Assembly: GCA_028703645.1 (NCBI GenBank)
Contig: JAQVML010000050.1
Coordinates: 1-7,559, forward strand
Length of the DNA: 7,559 nt
Direction of reading: 5' to 3'
From: Eubacteriales bacterium
GTDB taxonomy: Bacteria; Bacillota; Clostridia; Christensenellales; CAG-138
In this document: piece after piece, positions 1-5,272 of the stretch
Position numbering within the stretch: the stretch's first letter is position 1
How the letters are laid out: each line of letters opens with the position of its first letter
Translations under genes and position numbers: made by a program
The notes under the pieces: generated by a model
What the model saw: only the letters and a program-made list of their open reading frames with translations
The model's database searches: none
What the model was told of the DNA's origin: nothing

Positions 1-233
1 TAGAGAAGACGCAACTTTGCTTCGTCTTTCAGCGCGGCGCGATATTTTATCATCCAAATCACGAGCACCAGTATTCCCGCGGCGGAGAAACCGCGTTGGA
101 AGGAGTAAGCCAGACATTCAGTGTACGCAAGTACTGTGCCCAATTGGTTGATGAAAATGATCACGAGACAAAACAAGATGAGGATGCCAAAGAGCAGCAT
201 TCGAAACTTGAGTTTTTGCTGAAACAATTCCAT
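1..233 (-). CDS. Small membrane protein, partner of the adjacent XRE regulator (partial, C-terminus outside window)
   Basis: The ATG at 233-231 opens a reading frame of 77 complete codons that runs off the left edge of the window without a stop. The visible part starts MELFQQKLKFRM and has two hydrophobic stretches that read as membrane helices, at about residues 12-28 and 49-63. They are separated by a short polar loop, and a charged segment (KYRAALKDEAKLRLL) follows the second helix. The gene starts 17 nt after the stop of the XRE regulator, so the two are almost certainly co-transcribed. A weak ribosome site (AAAGGGA, or GGA nearer the start) precedes it. Small membrane proteins paired with a short XRE regulator are common in Bacillota. 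Their function is mostly unknown, and I do not assign one here. The final two bases (TA) could begin a Tyr codon or a stop, so the true length cannot be seen. Confidence 0.75.
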   Translation of the reverse strand, partial: MELFQQKLKFRMLLFGILILFCLVIIFINQLGTVLAYTECLAYSFQRGFSAAGILVLVIWMIKYRAALKDEAKLRLL

Positions 234-250
234 ATTCCAAAATTCCCTTT

Positions 251-496
251 CTAATTCAATCCTGCATAGCGTTTGGATGATAGCGAGTCTAGCTCGGAAT
301 CGAACTCGGAAAAGTCGAAGACATCCTCAACCGAGAGCCCGAAATAGCGCGCAATCTTATACGCCAGCACAAGAGACGCGGTATATTTGCCAACCTCGAT
401 TGAGGTGATCGTCTGCCGCGTTGTGCCGACGGCGAGTGCGAGCTGCTCCTGCGAAATCTTTCTCTCCTTTCGGAGTTCTTTGATTTTTGTTTCCAA
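251..496 (-). CDS. XRE/Cro-CI family helix-turn-helix transcriptional regulator, 81 aa, TTG start
   Basis: This is a compact DNA-binding protein that is almost entirely one HTH_3 (Cro/CI) domain. Residues 5-60 hold the five-helix fold, with QEQLALAVG (16-24) as the first helix of the motif and TTRQTITSIEVGKYTAS (25-41) as the recognition region. A short acidic/serine tail (DFSEFDSELDSLSS) follows. The size and sequence resemble the YozG-like regulators of Bacillota. I chose the TTG at 496-494 because GAGGAGG ends 5 nt before it. The upstream ATG at 532 would leave this strong ribosome site inside the coding sequence, and it lies upstream of the predicted transcript start. The gene leads a two-gene operon with a membrane protein. 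A palindrome over its own promoter suggests it represses itself, which is inference. It has no sensor domain, so the signal, if any, is unknown. Confidence 0.9.
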   Translation of the reverse strand: METKIKELRKERKISQEQLALAVGTTRQTITSIEVGKYTASLVLAYKIARYFGLSVEDVFDFSEFDSELDSLSSKRYAGLN

Positions 497-501
497 ATTT
501 A

Positions 502-508
502 CCTCCTC
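502..508 (-). promoter_or_regulatory. Strong ribosome binding site that fixes the TTG start of the XRE gene
   Basis: On the minus strand GAGGAGG is followed by TAAAT and then TTG. This near-perfect anti-16S match at 5-nt spacing supports TTG over the further upstream ATG at 532. Confidence 0.8.
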
Positions 509-513
509 AATTA

Positions 514-531
514 TGCAAAGCCAGCTTTGCA
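514..531. promoter_or_regulatory. Perfect palindrome, probable operator of the XRE regulator
   Basis: TGCAAAGC-CA-GCTTTGCA has two perfect 8-bp arms around a 2-bp centre. It covers roughly +1 to +15 of the predicted XRE transcript. A further half-site, CTTTGCAA, lies at 569-576 just upstream of the -35 box. The symmetry suits a dimeric HTH protein. That the neighbouring regulator binds it is inference. Confidence 0.55.
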
Positions 532-534
532 ATT

Positions 535-563
535 AAGATAACATCGCAGATTATAAATGTCAA
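535..563 (-). promoter_or_regulatory. Sigma-A type promoter of the XRE/membrane-protein operon
   Basis: On the minus strand there is an exact -35 box TTGACA (563-558), a 17-bp spacer, and an extended -10 element TGT-TATCTT (-10 hexamer 540-535). Transcription should start near 528, inside the palindrome. An overlapping TATAAT at 555-550 exists but lacks a good -35 box. Confidence 0.65.
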
Positions 564-576
564 GCGAACTTTGCAA

Positions 577-904
577 AACAATTCAATAATCTGTTCGAGT
601 GAATGAAAAATGCTGGTAGACTTGGCGGCGACGTTTTTTTATTTCTTAGTTGCGAATCAGATGCAGTAAGTCCTTAAAAGTCAGTAAAGACAGGATTTTT
701 CGCTTATGTGAGCGGATGAAATCAAGCAAAAAAATCAGGTGGATTTATCCTATTTTACAAACCCGCCATATCGAGGAAACAGACTGTTTACAGAAAATAA
801 TAGAATCTTCATTTTCAAATAAAAATCTGTTCACATATATGTTGTATGATACGAGCATAGAAGAAACAAGATGTTGAAAAAAAGGTGCACGAAGAAACAG
901 AAGA
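577..904. other. Gene-free AT-rich stretch
   Basis: I see no convincing gene, RNA or mobile element here. The short open frames on both strands lack ribosome sites and recognisable protein character. The right part, from about 850, is strongly purine-rich on the plus strand (GA runs). No promoter with both boxes at correct spacing was found for the plus-strand elements that follow. Confidence 0.5.
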
Positions 905-1003
905 GTGAAAGAGAGCGTGAGAGAAATGTTGGATCGTTTATACATCGTGGCGTATCTGTTTAAGATGAAGTTTCGTCATCCGGTTGCGAAAGCTAGCTGC
1001 TAA
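905..1003 (+). CDS. Possible small protein, 25-32 aa, unknown
   Basis: An open frame ends at TAA 1001-1003. It can start at GTG 905 (32 codons), GTG 917, or ATG 926 (25 codons, beginning MLDRLYIVAYLFKMKF). From the GTG it would begin with a charged helical stretch (KESVREMLDRL) and continue into a short hydrophobic patch (YIVAYLF) and a basic tail (KFRHPVAK). The ribosome site is poor, only GA-rich sequence without a clear GGAGG. A good intrinsic terminator lies about 75 nt downstream, so something on the plus strand is probably transcribed through here. The 3' part overlaps hairpins of the RNA candidate at 964-1107, so the frame may be chance. I do not recognise the peptide. Confidence 0.2.
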   Translation: MKESVREMLDRLYIVAYLFKMKFRHPVAKASC

Positions 1004-1107
1004 GCACCGCTAAACCCAAATACCATCCTTGTCTTCCGCCGGAGGCATTTCCGGCGCGAAGGCATGTGATTTTTCTTTCCCTCCGGGTACGCTCGGAGGC
1101 TTTTTTT
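964..1107 (+). ncRNA. Candidate structured small RNA or leader RNA ending in a terminator, family not recognised
   Basis: Four hairpins follow one another on the plus strand. The first is GATGA/TCATC (964-968 with 976-980). The second is GGTT-GCG with CGC-(TA bulge)-AACC (982-988 with 1008-1016). The third is a long imperfect stem: CATCCTT (1024-1030) pairs with AAGG-c-ATG (1059-1066), and it encloses a perfect CGCCGGA/TCCGGCG stem (1037-1043 with 1050-1056). The fourth is the terminator at 1080-1107. The density of stems and the clean 3' end suggest a discrete transcript. I compared it by eye with tmRNA and common riboswitch cores (GEMM, THF, PreQ1, fluoride, T-box) and saw no match. The 5' end is unknown because no clear promoter is visible, and rarD has its own promoter downstream, so a rarD leader role is unlikely. 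Confidence 0.3.
1080..1107 (+). terminator. Intrinsic terminator before rarD
   Basis: CCTCCGGG (1080-1087) pairs with CTCGGAGG (1092-1099) around a TACG tetraloop. This makes an 8-bp stem with one G-U pair, followed by seven T residues (1101-1107). It closes whatever is transcribed from the 3' part of the 577-1079 stretch. Confidence 0.8.
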
Positions 1108-1210
1108 GTTCTTGGGGCCGGATCGGTGACCCGATTGTCTTTCCAGCCATTCTAGATCAAGCGAGCGGTTCCATTGCGCAAAAGTAAATTGTAAGTTTCG
1201 AAAAAAACGC

Positions 1211-1238
1211 TTGCACAGCGAGATTCCTGTGTTAGAAT
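1211..1238 (+). promoter_or_regulatory. Promoter of rarD
   Basis: TTGCAC (1211-1216), a 16-bp spacer and TAGAAT (1233-1238), with TGT directly before the -10 box (extended -10). The start would be near 1245, giving a very short leader. The ribosome site GAGGAG (1248-1253) lies 10 nt before the ATG. The -35 box is imperfect, and the extended -10 makes up for it. Confidence 0.6.
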
Positions 1239-1263
1239 AGTCGGAACGAGGAGTAACAGAAGA

Positions 1264-2151
1264 ATGAAAGAGCGAAACATTGGTTTACTCAGCACGCTGA
1301 CATGCTATATTTTATGGGGATTGCTGCCACTCTATTGGCACTTACTCGAAAACCTCGATTCTATTTTCATCCTCTGTAACCGTGTCATCTGGTCTGCGGT
1401 GTTCACGATAGCGATTTTGCTGTTCACGAAGAAGTTCGGCGAGGTCAAGGCTGTCTTTCGCGACAGAACAAAAATGCGCTATATGATTCCCGCCGCAATC
1501 TCGATCACCATCAACTGGGGCGTCTATATTTGGGCGGTCAACTCCGGCCATGTTCTCGACTCCAGCCTCGGCTACTACATGAACCCGCTTGTGGTGTTCG
1601 CCATCGGTATCGCGCTGTTTCACGAGACCAGCAGCGTGCTGGACTGGGTGTCGCTCGCGCTCGCGACGATTGGCGTATTGATCGCGACCATCGCATATGG
1701 CGCGTTTCCCTGGATTGCAGTCGTGCTTGCGCTAAGCTTTGGTCTCTATGGCACGTTTAAAAAGCTTGCCGGCGTTGGCGGAATCACCAGCATCGCGGTG
1801 GAAACGATCATGATCGCACCGTTTGCGCTCGCGTTTCTGCTGTTTTCGCCCGCAAGCAGCGCCTCGATTGCGCAACTCACGCCGCTGACGACAACGCTGC
1901 TTTTATTGACCGGTATCGTTACCGCAAGCCCGCTGATTCTCTTTACGTTCGGCGTGAACCGCCTGCCGCTCTCGACGGTCGGGTTTTTACAATATTCCAG
2001 CCCGACGCTGCAGATGCTCATCGGCGTACTGGTGTTTCATGAAGTGCTCACGCAGGATCGCATCATCGCGTTTATCTTCATCGCGGTGGCGCTTGTGCTC
2101 TACACGATTGGCATGGTACAGCGCGCGAAAAAAGCGCGGCTGGTGGCGTAA
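1264..2151 (+). CDS. rarD: RarD, EamA/DMT-family transporter, 295 aa
   Basis: This is an inner-membrane protein of the drug/metabolite transporter superfamily. The N-terminus matches the RarD signature: a short charged start (MKERNIG), then CYILWGLLPLYWHLL with the conserved WG-LP-YW pattern, and an NRVIWS element at about 39-44. Ten hydrophobic helices can be traced, roughly at 8-27, 37-56, 72-91, 98-117, 124-143, 147-164, 177-195, 207-228, 233-257 and 263-283. That is the usual two-times-five-helix EamA arrangement, and the length of about 295 is normal for the family. The name comes from chloramphenicol-sensitivity work. The real substrate is not established, and transport of amino acids or other metabolites is only a family-level guess. 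The gene stands alone, with its own promoter upstream and a terminator downstream. The ATG is supported by GAGGAG 10 nt upstream and by the conserved N-terminal helix. Confidence 0.9.
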   Translation: MKERNIGLLSTLTCYILWGLLPLYWHLLENLDSIFILCNRVIWSAVFTIAILLFTKKFGEVKAVFRDRTKMRYMIPAAISITINWGVYIWAVNSGHVLDSSLGYYMNPLVVFAIGIALFHETSSVLDWVSLALATIGVLIATIAYGAFPWIAVVLALSFGLYGTFKKLAGVGGITSIAVETIMIAPFALAFLLFSPASSASIAQLTPLTTTLLLLTGIVTASPLILFTFGVNRLPLSTVGFLQYSSPTLQMLIGVLVFHEVLTQDRIIAFIFIAVALVLYTIGMVQRAKKARLVA

Positions 2152-2220
2152 AAACGTGCTTCGCTTGAACCCAAGCGCGCATTCTTGCCACACGCTTGCC
2201 ACGACAAGCCCGGCATTGTG

Positions 2221-2247
2221 AAGCTCCCGTGGAATCGGGGGCTTTTT
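2221..2247 (+). terminator. Intrinsic terminator of rarD
   Basis: AAGCTCCCG (2221-2229) pairs with CGGGGGCTT (2236-2244) around the loop TGGAAT. One pair is G-U. A run of T (2243-2247) follows. Two small hairpins lie between the rarD stop and this terminator: CGCTTG-AACC-CAAGCG at 2162-2177 and GCTTG/CAAGC at 2194-2209. Confidence 0.8.
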
Positions 2248-2248
2248 G

Positions 2249-2277
2249 TTGCGAGAAGGCACGCTTTCTGCTATACT
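2249..2277 (+). promoter_or_regulatory. Promoter of secA
   Basis: TTGCGA (2249-2254), a 17-bp spacer and TATACT (2272-2277), with TGC immediately before the -10 box (extended -10). It begins two bases after the rarD terminator T-run. The predicted start near 2284 gives a leader of about 127 nt before the secA ATG. Confidence 0.65.
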
Positions 2278-2293
2278 TCAAACTTAGGGTATT

Positions 2294-2389
2294 ATGCGGA
2301 CGAGCGCCTTTTTGAACGCCGGAACAGCGACGAAAAACGGTTCTGTTTTGGGAGATCATTCAAGAAAAACAGCAATCGCCCACGGATAA
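2294..2389 (+). CDS. Possible leader peptide upstream of secA, 31 aa
   Basis: ATG at 2294 opens a 31-codon frame ending in TAA at 2387-2389, 21 nt before the secA start. It begins MRTSAFLNAGTATKNG and ends KTAIAHG. AGGG at 2286-2289, only 4 nt upstream, is a possible but weak ribosome site that would lie almost at the 5' end of the mRNA. There is no hydrophobic signal segment, unlike the E. coli secretion monitor SecM, and I see no SecM-like arrest motif. The frame sits fully inside the secA leader, and CCTTT at 2307-2311 within it could pair with AAAGG of the secA ribosome site. A chance ORF remains the more likely explanation. Confidence 0.2.
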   Translation: MRTSAFLNAGTATKNGSVLGDHSRKTAIAHG

Positions 2390-2395
2390 AAACAC

Positions 2396-2402
2396 AAAGG
2401 AG
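2396..2402 (+). promoter_or_regulatory. Ribosome binding site of secA
   Basis: AAAGGAG lies 8 nt before the ATG at 2411. It is a good match at normal spacing and confirms the start that gives the canonical MGFLDTLLG N-terminus. Confidence 0.75.
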
Positions 2403-2410
2403 TTTTCCGA

Positions 2411-5167
2411 ATGGGATTTTTGGATACGCTGCTTGGAAACACAAGCGCAAGTCGACTGAAGAAATTACAGCCGTATATTCGGCGCATCAACGAAATCGAG
2501 CCGCAGATGCAGGCGATGACGGACGAACAGCTCCGCGCGCAGACGGCGGCCTTTCGTGCGCGGCTGAACAATGGCGAGACGCTGGACGACATCATGGTGG
2601 AGGCGTTTGCAACCGTGCGCGAAGCCGCGGTTCGTACCGTGGACATGCGGCACTTTGACGTACAGCTGCTAGGCGGTATGGTTCTGCATCAAGGGCGTAT
2701 CTCTGAAATGAAGACGGGCGAAGGCAAAACCCTCGTGGCGACGCTGCCCGCCTACCTCAACGCGCTGACGGGGCAAGGCGTGCATGTGGTCACGGTCAAC
2801 GACTACCTCGCCAAACGCGACGCGCAGTGGATGGGCAAAATCTACCGCTTCCTCGGCATGAGCGTCGGCTGCGTGGTCAACGGCATGGAGCGCGAGGAAA
2901 AGCAGGCGGCCTACAACAGCGACATCACCTACGGCACCAACAACGAGTTTGGTTTCGACTATCTGCGCGACAACATGGTGGTCTTTCGCGAGCAAATGGT
3001 GCAGCGCGAGCTGAATTATGCCATCATCGACGAGGTGGACTCCATCCTCATTGACGAAGCGCGTACACCGCTCATCATCAGCGGCGAAGGCGAAGAATCC
3101 AGCGAGCTGTATATCGAGGCAAACCGCTTTGTGCGCGGGCTTTCGCGTGGGAGCGACCTGACCCAGCAGTCCAGCTCGGATCGCATTCTCGGCGAAGAAG
3201 TGCCGGAGGATGGCGACTATCAGTGCGACATCAAGAAGCGCACGGTGCAGCTCACGGCGGACGGTGTTCAAAAAGCCGAGCAGCGCTTTGGCCTCGAGAA
3301 CCTCGGCGATCCCGCCAATATGGAGATCAACCACCATATCGTGCAGGCGCTGCGCGCCAACGCGCTCTTTACGCGCGACAAGGACTATGTTGTGCAGGAT
3401 GGCGAGGTGCTCATCGTAGACGAGTTCACGGGTCGTCTCATGATTGGACGCCGCTACAGCGAAGGCCTGCATCAGGCGCTGGAAGCAAAAGAAGGCGTCA
3501 AGGTGGAGAAAGAGAACCAAACGCTCGCCACCATCACGCTGCAAAACTATTTTCGTATGTATAAAAAGCTCTCCGGCATGACCGGTACCGCAAAGACCGA
3601 AGAGAGCGAGTTTATGAGCATCTACGATCTCGACGTCGTCGAGATCCCGACCAATAAGCCTCTGCGTAGAACCGATCTGGACGACGCGATCTTCCCGACC
3701 GAAAAGGGCAAGTTTGACGCGATTGTCGAGAGCATCAAGCAGATTCACACGACCGGGCAGCCGGTGCTCGTGGGTACCATCAGCGTGGAGCGAAGCGAAT
3801 ATCTCAGCAGCAGGCTTACGCGCATTGGCATTGTCCACGAAGTGTTAAACGCAAAGCAGCACGCAAAAGAGGCGGAGATCGTCGCCCAGGCCGGTAAAAA
3901 AGGTCAAGTCACGATCGCGACCAACATGGCGGGCCGCGGCACGGATATTCTGCTCGGCGGCAACCCGGATTTCCTCTCGCGCAGGGATATGCGCAACGAG
4001 GGCATGGAAGACTGGCTCATTGAAGAAGCCGTGGGCCACGCGGACACCGATAACGAAGAGGTGCTCACCGCGCGCGCACGCTATCAGGAGCTTTATCAAG
4101 CGCACAAAGCCGTCACATCTCAGGAGCACGACGAGGTAGAATCCCTCGGCGGCCTCTTCATCCTCGGCACAGAGCGGCACGAGAGCCGCCGCATCGATAA
4201 CCAGTTGCGCGGTCGTTCCGGCCGTCAGGGTGACCGCGGTTCCACGCAGTTCTTTGTTTCGTTTGAGGACGAACTGATGCGCAGATTTGGCGGAGAGCGC
4301 GTCACCAACATGCTCAATCGCTTTACGAGTGCGGACGAACAGGGCGAAATTCGTCTTGAAATGCGGATGCTCACCAAGCAGATTGAGGCCGCGCAAAAAC
4401 GCGTGGAATCCATGAACTTTGAGACGCGTAAAAACGTGCTCAAGTACGACGACGTAATGAACAAGCAGCGCGAGATCATCTATGGTCAGCGCCGCCGCGT
4501 GCTCATGGGCGAAGATGTTTCCGACAGCATCAAGACCATGATCTATGGCACTATCGATGGCATTGCGCAGCAGAAATGCAACCCGCATGCGCCAAAGGAT
4601 AGCTGGGACCTCACCGCGCTATCGCAGGAGATCTGCAAGCTCACACTACAGCCCGCGCGCCCGCTGATCTCTGAGGACGAGCGCAAGAAGCTCTCGTTTG
4701 AAGAGATCACGCAGAAGCTTTACGCCTTTGCGGACATGGCATATGCGCATACCGAAGAGCGACTCAAACAGGCAGAGGTCGATATGCGTGAAAACGAGCG
4801 CGTGCTGCTCTTAAGAACCGTCGACGAGCACTGGATGGAGCACATCGACGCCATGGATCAGCTCAAGCAGGGCATCGGCCTGCGCTCCTACGGGCAGAAA
4901 GACCCCGTCTATGCCTACACGAGCGAAGGATTTGAAATGTTTGACGCGATGGTGGACGAAATCCGCGAGCAGACCGTTCGCCGCCTGTACACGATGCAGG
5001 TGACCGGAGGCCCGCTGCAACGCGTGCAGCTCGCAAAGCCCATCGAACCCAAGGCGGAGGGCAGCGCTGCTACCTTCTCGCGCAGCGAGAAAAAGGTTGG
5101 CAGAAACGATCCGTGTCCCTGCGGCAGCGGCAAAAAGTATAAAAACTGCCACGGCAAGAACGAATGA
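2411..5167 (+). CDS. secA: SecA, preprotein translocase ATPase, 918 aa
   Basis: SecA is the motor that pushes unfolded secretory proteins through the SecYEG channel using ATP, cycling between cytosol and membrane. Nucleotide-binding domain 1 carries Walker A MKTGEGKT (100-107) and Walker B DEVD (207-210), followed by the DEAR-TPLIIS block (215-224). The preprotein cross-linking domain follows at about 226-375, and VDEFTGR lies at its exit. Nucleotide-binding domain 2 has TNMAGRGTD (504-512) and QLRGRSGRQGDRG (598-610) with the arginine finger. The helical scaffold starts near FETRKNVLKYDDVMN (about 670-684), and the two-helix-finger region includes DEHWMEHID (about 805-813). The C-terminal zinc site is intact, with C902, C904, C913 and H914 in PCPCGSGKKYKNCH. 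The length is close to E. coli SecA (901) and longer than B. subtilis SecA (841). It has its own promoter and is followed after 105 nt by prfB, the usual Bacillota order. Confidence 0.98.
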   Translation: MGFLDTLLGNTSASRLKKLQPYIRRINEIEPQMQAMTDEQLRAQTAAFRARLNNGETLDDIMVEAFATVREAAVRTVDMRHFDVQLLGGMVLHQGRISEMKTGEGKTLVATLPAYLNALTGQGVHVVTVNDYLAKRDAQWMGKIYRFLGMSVGCVVNGMEREEKQAAYNSDITYGTNNEFGFDYLRDNMVVFREQMVQRELNYAIIDEVDSILIDEARTPLIISGEGEESSELYIEANRFVRGLSRGSDLTQQSSSDRILGEEVPEDGDYQCDIKKRTVQLTADGVQKAEQRFGLENLGDPANMEINHHIVQALRANALFTRDKDYVVQDGEVLIVDEFTGRLMIGRRYSEGLHQALEAKEGVKVEKENQTLATITLQNYFRMYKKLSGMTGTAKTEESEFMSIYDLDVVEIPTNKPLRRTDLDDAIFPTEKGKFDAIVESIKQIHTTGQPVLVGTISVERSEYLSSRLTRIGIVHEVLNAKQHAKEAEIVAQAGKKGQVTIATNMAGRGTDILLGGNPDFLSRRDMRNEGMEDWLIEEAVGHADTDNEEVLTARARYQELYQAHKAVTSQEHDEVESLGGLFILGTERHESRRIDNQLRGRSGRQGDRGSTQFFVSFEDELMRRFGGERVTNMLNRFTSADEQGEIRLEMRMLTKQIEAAQKRVESMNFETRKNVLKYDDVMNKQREIIYGQRRRVLMGEDVSDSIKTMIYGTIDGIAQQKCNPHAPKDSWDLTALSQEICKLTLQPARPLISEDERKKLSFEEITQKLYAFADMAYAHTEERLKQAEVDMRENERVLLLRTVDEHWMEHIDAMDQLKQGIGLRSYGQKDPVYAYTSEGFEMFDAMVDEIREQTVRRLYTMQVTGGPLQRVQLAKPIEPKAEGSAATFSRSEKKVGRNDPCPCGSGKKYKNCHGKNE

Positions 5168-5174
5168 CTCGATA

Positions 5175-5186
5175 CGGCGCGCGCCG
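5175..5186. repeat. GC-only 12-bp palindrome after secA
   Basis: CGGCGCGCGCCG is a perfect palindrome 7 bases past the secA stop. No T-run follows, so it is not a standard terminator, and secA transcripts may continue into prfB. Confidence 0.4.
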
Positions 5187-5213
5187 CCCTGTATTCGGGT
5201 GGATAGCGAAACA

Positions 5214-5241
5214 TTGACCGCACTGAAGAAAAAATTATACA
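5214..5241 (+). promoter_or_regulatory. Promoter of prfB
   Basis: TTGACC (5214-5219), a 16-bp spacer and TATACA (5236-5241). Five of six -35 bases and four of six -10 bases match consensus. Transcription would start near 5248, just before the ribosome site, so prfB can be expressed independently of secA. Confidence 0.55.
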
Positions 5242-5250
5242 GTACGATCG

Positions 5251-5257
5251 AGAGGAG
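5251..5257 (+). promoter_or_regulatory. Ribosome binding site of prfB, unusually far from the start
   Basis: AGAGGAG is a clear match, but the first ATG (5273) lies 15 nt downstream instead of the usual 5-10. The in-frame ATT at 5270 is nearer, but TAG at 5267 closes the frame above it. The N-terminus from the ATG (MIPLDEYK) matches the family start. Confidence 0.55.
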
Positions 5258-5272
5258 TCGACATAGTAGATT

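Noticed and set aside
650..877. 75-codon plus-strand open frame in the gap before rarD
   Set aside because: It starts at TTG without a ribosome site, has no recognisable domain and an erratic composition. Probably chance in an AT-rich gap.
745..945. 66-codon minus-strand open frame with some hydrophobic residues
   Set aside because: The hydrophobicity comes from the antisense of a purine-rich tract. No ribosome site and no plausible partner gene.
1111..1210. Hairpin ATCGG-TGAC-CCGAT at 1122-1135 as a possible rarD riboswitch
   Set aside because: Only 5 bp, no T-run, and it lies upstream of the rarD promoter, so it is not in the rarD transcript.
2145..2160. 15-base match GCGTAAAAACGTGCT shared by the rarD stop region and secA near 4426-4440
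   Set aside because: Short, not flanked by further similarity, and one copy is inside conserved coding sequence. Coincidence.
3626..3646. Perfect 9-bp inverted repeat GATCTCGAC-GTC-GTCGAGATC inside secA
   Set aside because: It encodes the conserved YDLDVVEIP segment. Amino acid constraint and codon choice explain it, with no sign of regulation.
2669..3838. 389-codon open frame antisense to secA
   Set aside because: A shadow frame of the high-GC secA codon pattern. SecA on the other strand is certain.
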